Positions 60,963 through 64,000 of a stretch of 64,000 bases of DNA are shown here, piece after piece. The position numbers and the translations under genes are program-made. Location: assembly GCA_036583965.1 (NCBI GenBank), contig JAZBQD010000015.1, positions 72,838,330 to 72,902,329 of the forward strand, read 5' to 3'. This DNA comes from Prunella strophiata (taxonomy: Eukaryota; Chordata; Aves; Passeriformes; Prunellidae). The notes below the pieces were generated by a model. The model ran no database searches, was not told where the DNA came from, and saw nothing but the letters and a program-made list of their open reading frames with translations. Each line of letters starts with the position of its first letter. Within the stretch, counting starts at the first letter, position 1.

Positions 60963-62169
60963 TAATTTTCTAATTAATTTTTAGTTCTCCCTTTCAGAAA
61001 GAAATAGAGGTGGTGCTCACCAGCATGATGATGGAGGGGAGGGATCATTTTACTCTGTCAAGTACCACATGACTGTATTTATTCACAGGGCAAGTAGCAG
61101 ATGTGTATACTGTAGGTAGGTTGCTAGTCTAACATTAAAAAAACCCAAAACTTTTTTGAGGCTAGAACGAGTGATCTGAATTATCTCAGAGTCTGGAGAG
61201 ATTCTTCAAGAGCTTTTACAGGTACTTAATCATCTCTTCTTCAAGGCAGAAAACCCAGTGCTGTTGAGAAACAGCACAGATGCACAGTGAGGATCATATT
61301 TGCACTTTGGATTGGCATAGAGGCACTGAGACCAAAGAGGCCCCATCTGGGGACTGGTGGCAGGGTGGGAGGTATCAGGTGGGTGAAGGGTAAAGGATCC
61401 CAGTCTGCCTTGCTGAAAGTTGCTCATCTGCTGTCCTGTGCCAAGGAAATGCCTCTTTAAGCAGAGGCTCTGCTGGAAGCAAGAGGCAGATTGCAGTGGT
61501 GGGCAATTGCTACCAGAAAAATAGCAAGCTGGGCTTGTGACTGCAGAGAGAATTTCATGGTGACTTGCTTGCCAAGTGCACAAATGTGTCAGACCTTATG
61601 AAATGTCTCTACCAACTGCTAGGAACCAACAGAGGGGGTCTGTAGCTGGTGTGCATGGGAATAAAAATAGCAGAGTGAAAGAGGGAGTAGATTTTAGGGT
61701 TTGAAGAATCCCTAAAGTAGTTTTCTTTGTAATGCTCTCTGCAATCTCAGTGGTGCTGGAGATGGAGAAAGAGAGGCAAGCTTTTAATGCTGGGCTAAGA
61801 AGTCAGTAGTAAGGATTAAGAGGCATCAGAAGCTTCTAGCATAATGGATGGTCATACAAAAGAGATGTACTTCCTCCAAATGACAAGTGGGTCAAACTGC
61901 TACCATTTAATATCAAGGAAATTGAGAGTGAACTTTTAAATAAAGGAATAAGAGTAAGCTGACAAGTCCAAAACAGCAGAGATGTGAAGATGACATGTTT
62001 ATTACAGATGATGGTACGGAAATTTTTTTAGTCTCTGTAAAGGCTAGAACACAGAATGGAATTAGTCAAACACAGAGTGTGATTTAAACTGGATGCTGGG
62101 AAGAGAACCAAACCTGTACAATACAATATAAAGTATAAGTTGTCAAATGAAGGAACATGAATAAAGCAA

Positions 62170-63545
62170 GAGCAGACATACCAGAAACTTGGTGGAAAGA
62201 GAACAATCTGCTAAGCATCATTCAGTGGAATAAAATTAGTAACAATGATCCAAAAAATGCTGATTATTTGGCAGGATCAATTTATATGCACCTAAGATTT
62301 ACTTAAAATTATCCTGGTACTTGAAATACTTGGGAGATATGAAGGTACCATTTAAATTGATCCAAGATGAGATTCAAAGAAATTCAGGGTACATAAAGCT
62401 GATATCTCAATAAGGCAGATTAGTACAGCCTGTAATAATGCAAAAATTAATAATCACAAACATAAATCTGACCATACACTGGGGAAGCAACAATGCAGAT
62501 TCTTGAAGGGAAATCCTGTGTCATAAATGACAGCATGAGGGTAGGGGTATTCTGACTGATATATCCCACCTGGAGTCCCACTAAGTTTCTGGTTTAATTT
62601 GTCATCCAAAGCTTTAAAGTGCTTAATCAGTTACAGCATGAGATAAAGTCCTTCACTTTATTTCATCATTTGGTTAAATGATGAAACAGAGGGTAGGGAT
62701 TAATGTTTTTTACAGTAATTAACAGTGAATTCTGCACAGGGATGTGCTGGGACTTGTGCAGTTCGATATATTAATAGATGACCTGGAACCGAAAATCATT
62801 AGTGAGGTGGCAAAGTTTACTGCTGATAACAAGTTATTCAAGAGAGTAAAAATGAAGGCAGACCATGAAGAATTGCAGGAGGACCTGAGGAAGATGAATG
62901 AGTAGCCAATAAAATGGCAGATGAAATTCGGTATAGATAAATGTCAAGCCGTGTATAGGGGAATGAACAGGCCTACACACACAGCAGAATGGGCCCTGAA
63001 TTGGTCATTATCACTAAGGAACAAAATCTTGGGTCATCATAAAAGGCTCTATGAAAATGTCAGCCTAATATTGGTAAGACAGGCAAATCAAAGGTAAGAA
63101 TCATTTCAAATAGAAGTGAAGAATGAAAAAGGGAACATCATATCTCATTGTATAGTTCTCTGGGATCACCCCTTTCTCTTCCCTTTTAAATAGAATTGAT
63201 GAAAACTGGAAAAGATTCAAGAAAGAAGAAGCAAGGATTAACAGATTTATCAAACTGCACTGCTTTTTTGTATCAAATAATTAACTAAGAGAAGACTGTA
63301 AAACTTGGGGAAAAAATACTGGAAAAAAAAGAGATTACAATAGACCTCTTTTAAAAAAAGTGTCTGGGAGAGGTTGGGTAAGCACTAATAGTCAATTGGG
63401 AATATAAATTGTCCAAAATAAAAGGAAGTATAGATCAATTTAGTAGGAGTCAGCTTCAAAACAACTTTAGGAATTCTTCACTCAGTAGCTGTAGGCTAGT
63501 GAAAGTGCTCCAAAGAATGTTGGAAATATTAAAAAGAACAAGGAC
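62170..63545 (+). mobile_element. Ancient CR1 LINE with endonuclease and reverse-transcriptase remains
   Basis: Colinear but decayed landmarks of the CR1 ORF2 type known from turtles and old bird copies. ACCAGAAACTTGGTGG (about 62180) encodes the E-T-W-W motif of the endonuclease. ATTCTTGAAGGGAAATCCTG (62499) lies between the domains. CTGGGACTTGTGCAGTTC (62747) and AATAGATGACCTGGAACC fit the region after the P-Q-G box. GTGGCAAAGTTTACTGCTGA (62807) is the F-A-D-D box, decayed. AAAATGGCAGATGAAATTCG (62910) encodes K-W-Q-M-K-F. Later pieces AAGATTCAAGAAAGAAGAA (63212) and GGAATTCTTCACTCAG (63470) follow the C-terminal order. Segments between the domains are deleted or unreadable and every frame has stops. 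Both edges are approximate. Confidence 0.75.
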
Positions 63546-64000
63546 TGAAGGAGAGATGGGGAAAACTCATGCAAAAGGAGTCTAAGGATATCTATTTAAT
63601 GCATACGTACAATTTTTGACTCCAGAACCGAAAAACATTGGAAAGCACATGAGGCAAAAGTGTCACAGATACTTCTCAATTTTTCATTCTTTCCTAGATT
63701 TCCATTTATGATGTATTTTATTTCAGAAAAGATAGAAACCATCATTTGGTGTGACTCAGAAGGCCTTTGCCATACAGATCTCTTGTTATTGATTCTTTCC
63801 AATGACAGTCACTGCCTACTTCATTAGTGGCCAAAAAAACAAACTGAGCATAGAGAACGAGGCACACCCCCACTGTTAATACATGCATTGCAACTTCACT
63901 CTCATCCTTATGTGACCCCAAAACCATAGCAATTTTTTATGAATTTTCTTTTTCTAGTCAAAGTTAATGGCAGTTGTTTCATAGCCTCTCCAAGTCTTGT
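63546..64000. other. Unique AT-rich non-coding DNA
   Basis: No gene or repeat recognised at the right edge of the window. Confidence 0.5.

Larger units (their letters stand above)
55714..62169. other. Unique DNA, no genes recognised
   Basis: Includes a 15-base tandem duplication at 55843-55872, a 20-base palindrome at 60943-60962 and an A15 run at 57540-57554. GC-richer patches at 58060-58640 and 61230-61600 are unexplained. The second carries a 117-codon minus-strand frame with no recognisable domain. No CR1 or LTR could be shown in these patches. Confidence 0.45.

Noticed and set aside
61230..61583. 117-codon minus-strand frame in a GC-richer patch
   Set aside because: No domain, no convincing splice sites, and a translation that does not resemble a known family.
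1..64000. CRISPR arrays, operons, tRNA or rRNA genes, phage or plasmid features
   Set aside because: No regularly spaced repeats, no clustered coding frames and no recognisable tRNA or rRNA sequence. The DNA is avian-type eukaryotic.

Overview
This window looks like gene-poor, AT-rich nuclear DNA from a bird, most likely a songbird. The evidence is several CR1 LINE fragments ending in the CR1 3' signature (a GGTCCCTTCCAAC block followed by ATTCTATG or ATTCTGTG octamers), avian-type solo LTRs, and the absence of bacterial-style gene packing. No complete protein-coding gene, tRNA, rRNA or CRISPR array could be supported. Nearly all the open reading frames are chance frames, low-complexity translations, or remains of retrotransposons.

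Layout. 1-6.3 kb: unique AT-rich DNA with two short CR1 3' ends (799-899 minus, 3974-4121 plus), a long G-run (1499-1527), an A-rich tract (2856-2951), a small tandem repeat and an unidentified 130-codon open frame on the minus strand (5.6-6.07 kb). 6.3-7.7 kb: a long, GC-richer LTR-like element. 7.7-14.2 kb: unique DNA. 14.2-15.05 kb: an old, decayed CR1 carrying reverse-transcriptase to 3'-end remains. 16.8-17.6 kb: possible LTR. 19.15-19.41 kb: CR1 3' end, minus strand. 20.49-21.08 kb: solo LTR, minus strand, with its TATA box kept. 22.35-23.37 kb: a perfect hairpin, a 32-base poly(A), and a 448-base pure A/T minisatellite built from 5-bp and 9-bp units. 24.33-24.46 kb: the best candidate for a real internal exon (minus strand). 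24.5-34.8 kb: unique DNA with one possible regulatory element at its right end. 34.88-35.41 kb: an isolated GC-rich, CpG-poor block. 42.9-44.02 kb: the longest young CR1 (plus). 44.96-45.57 kb: a solo LTR related to the one at 20.5 kb but inverted. 46.6-46.93 kb: a hairpin, a MEF2-like site and a candidate exon. 52.56 kb: an AT/TG microsatellite. 54.88-55.71 kb: CR1, minus strand. 62.17-63.55 kb: a second ancient CR1 with endonuclease and reverse-transcriptase remains.

The parts do not form an operon-like or multi-gene system. The history seen is repeated CR1 and LTR insertion of different ages into intergenic or intronic DNA, plus simple-repeat growth. I found no clear sign of an undescribed multi-component system. 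The items most worth following up are the three unexplained coding or exon-like signals (minus strand near 5.6-6.07 kb and 24.33-24.46 kb, plus strand near 46.79-46.93 kb), the two-unit A/T minisatellite, the GC-rich block at 35 kb and the inverted octamer-like pair at 34.65 kb. All family assignments rest on remembered consensus patterns, with no database search.
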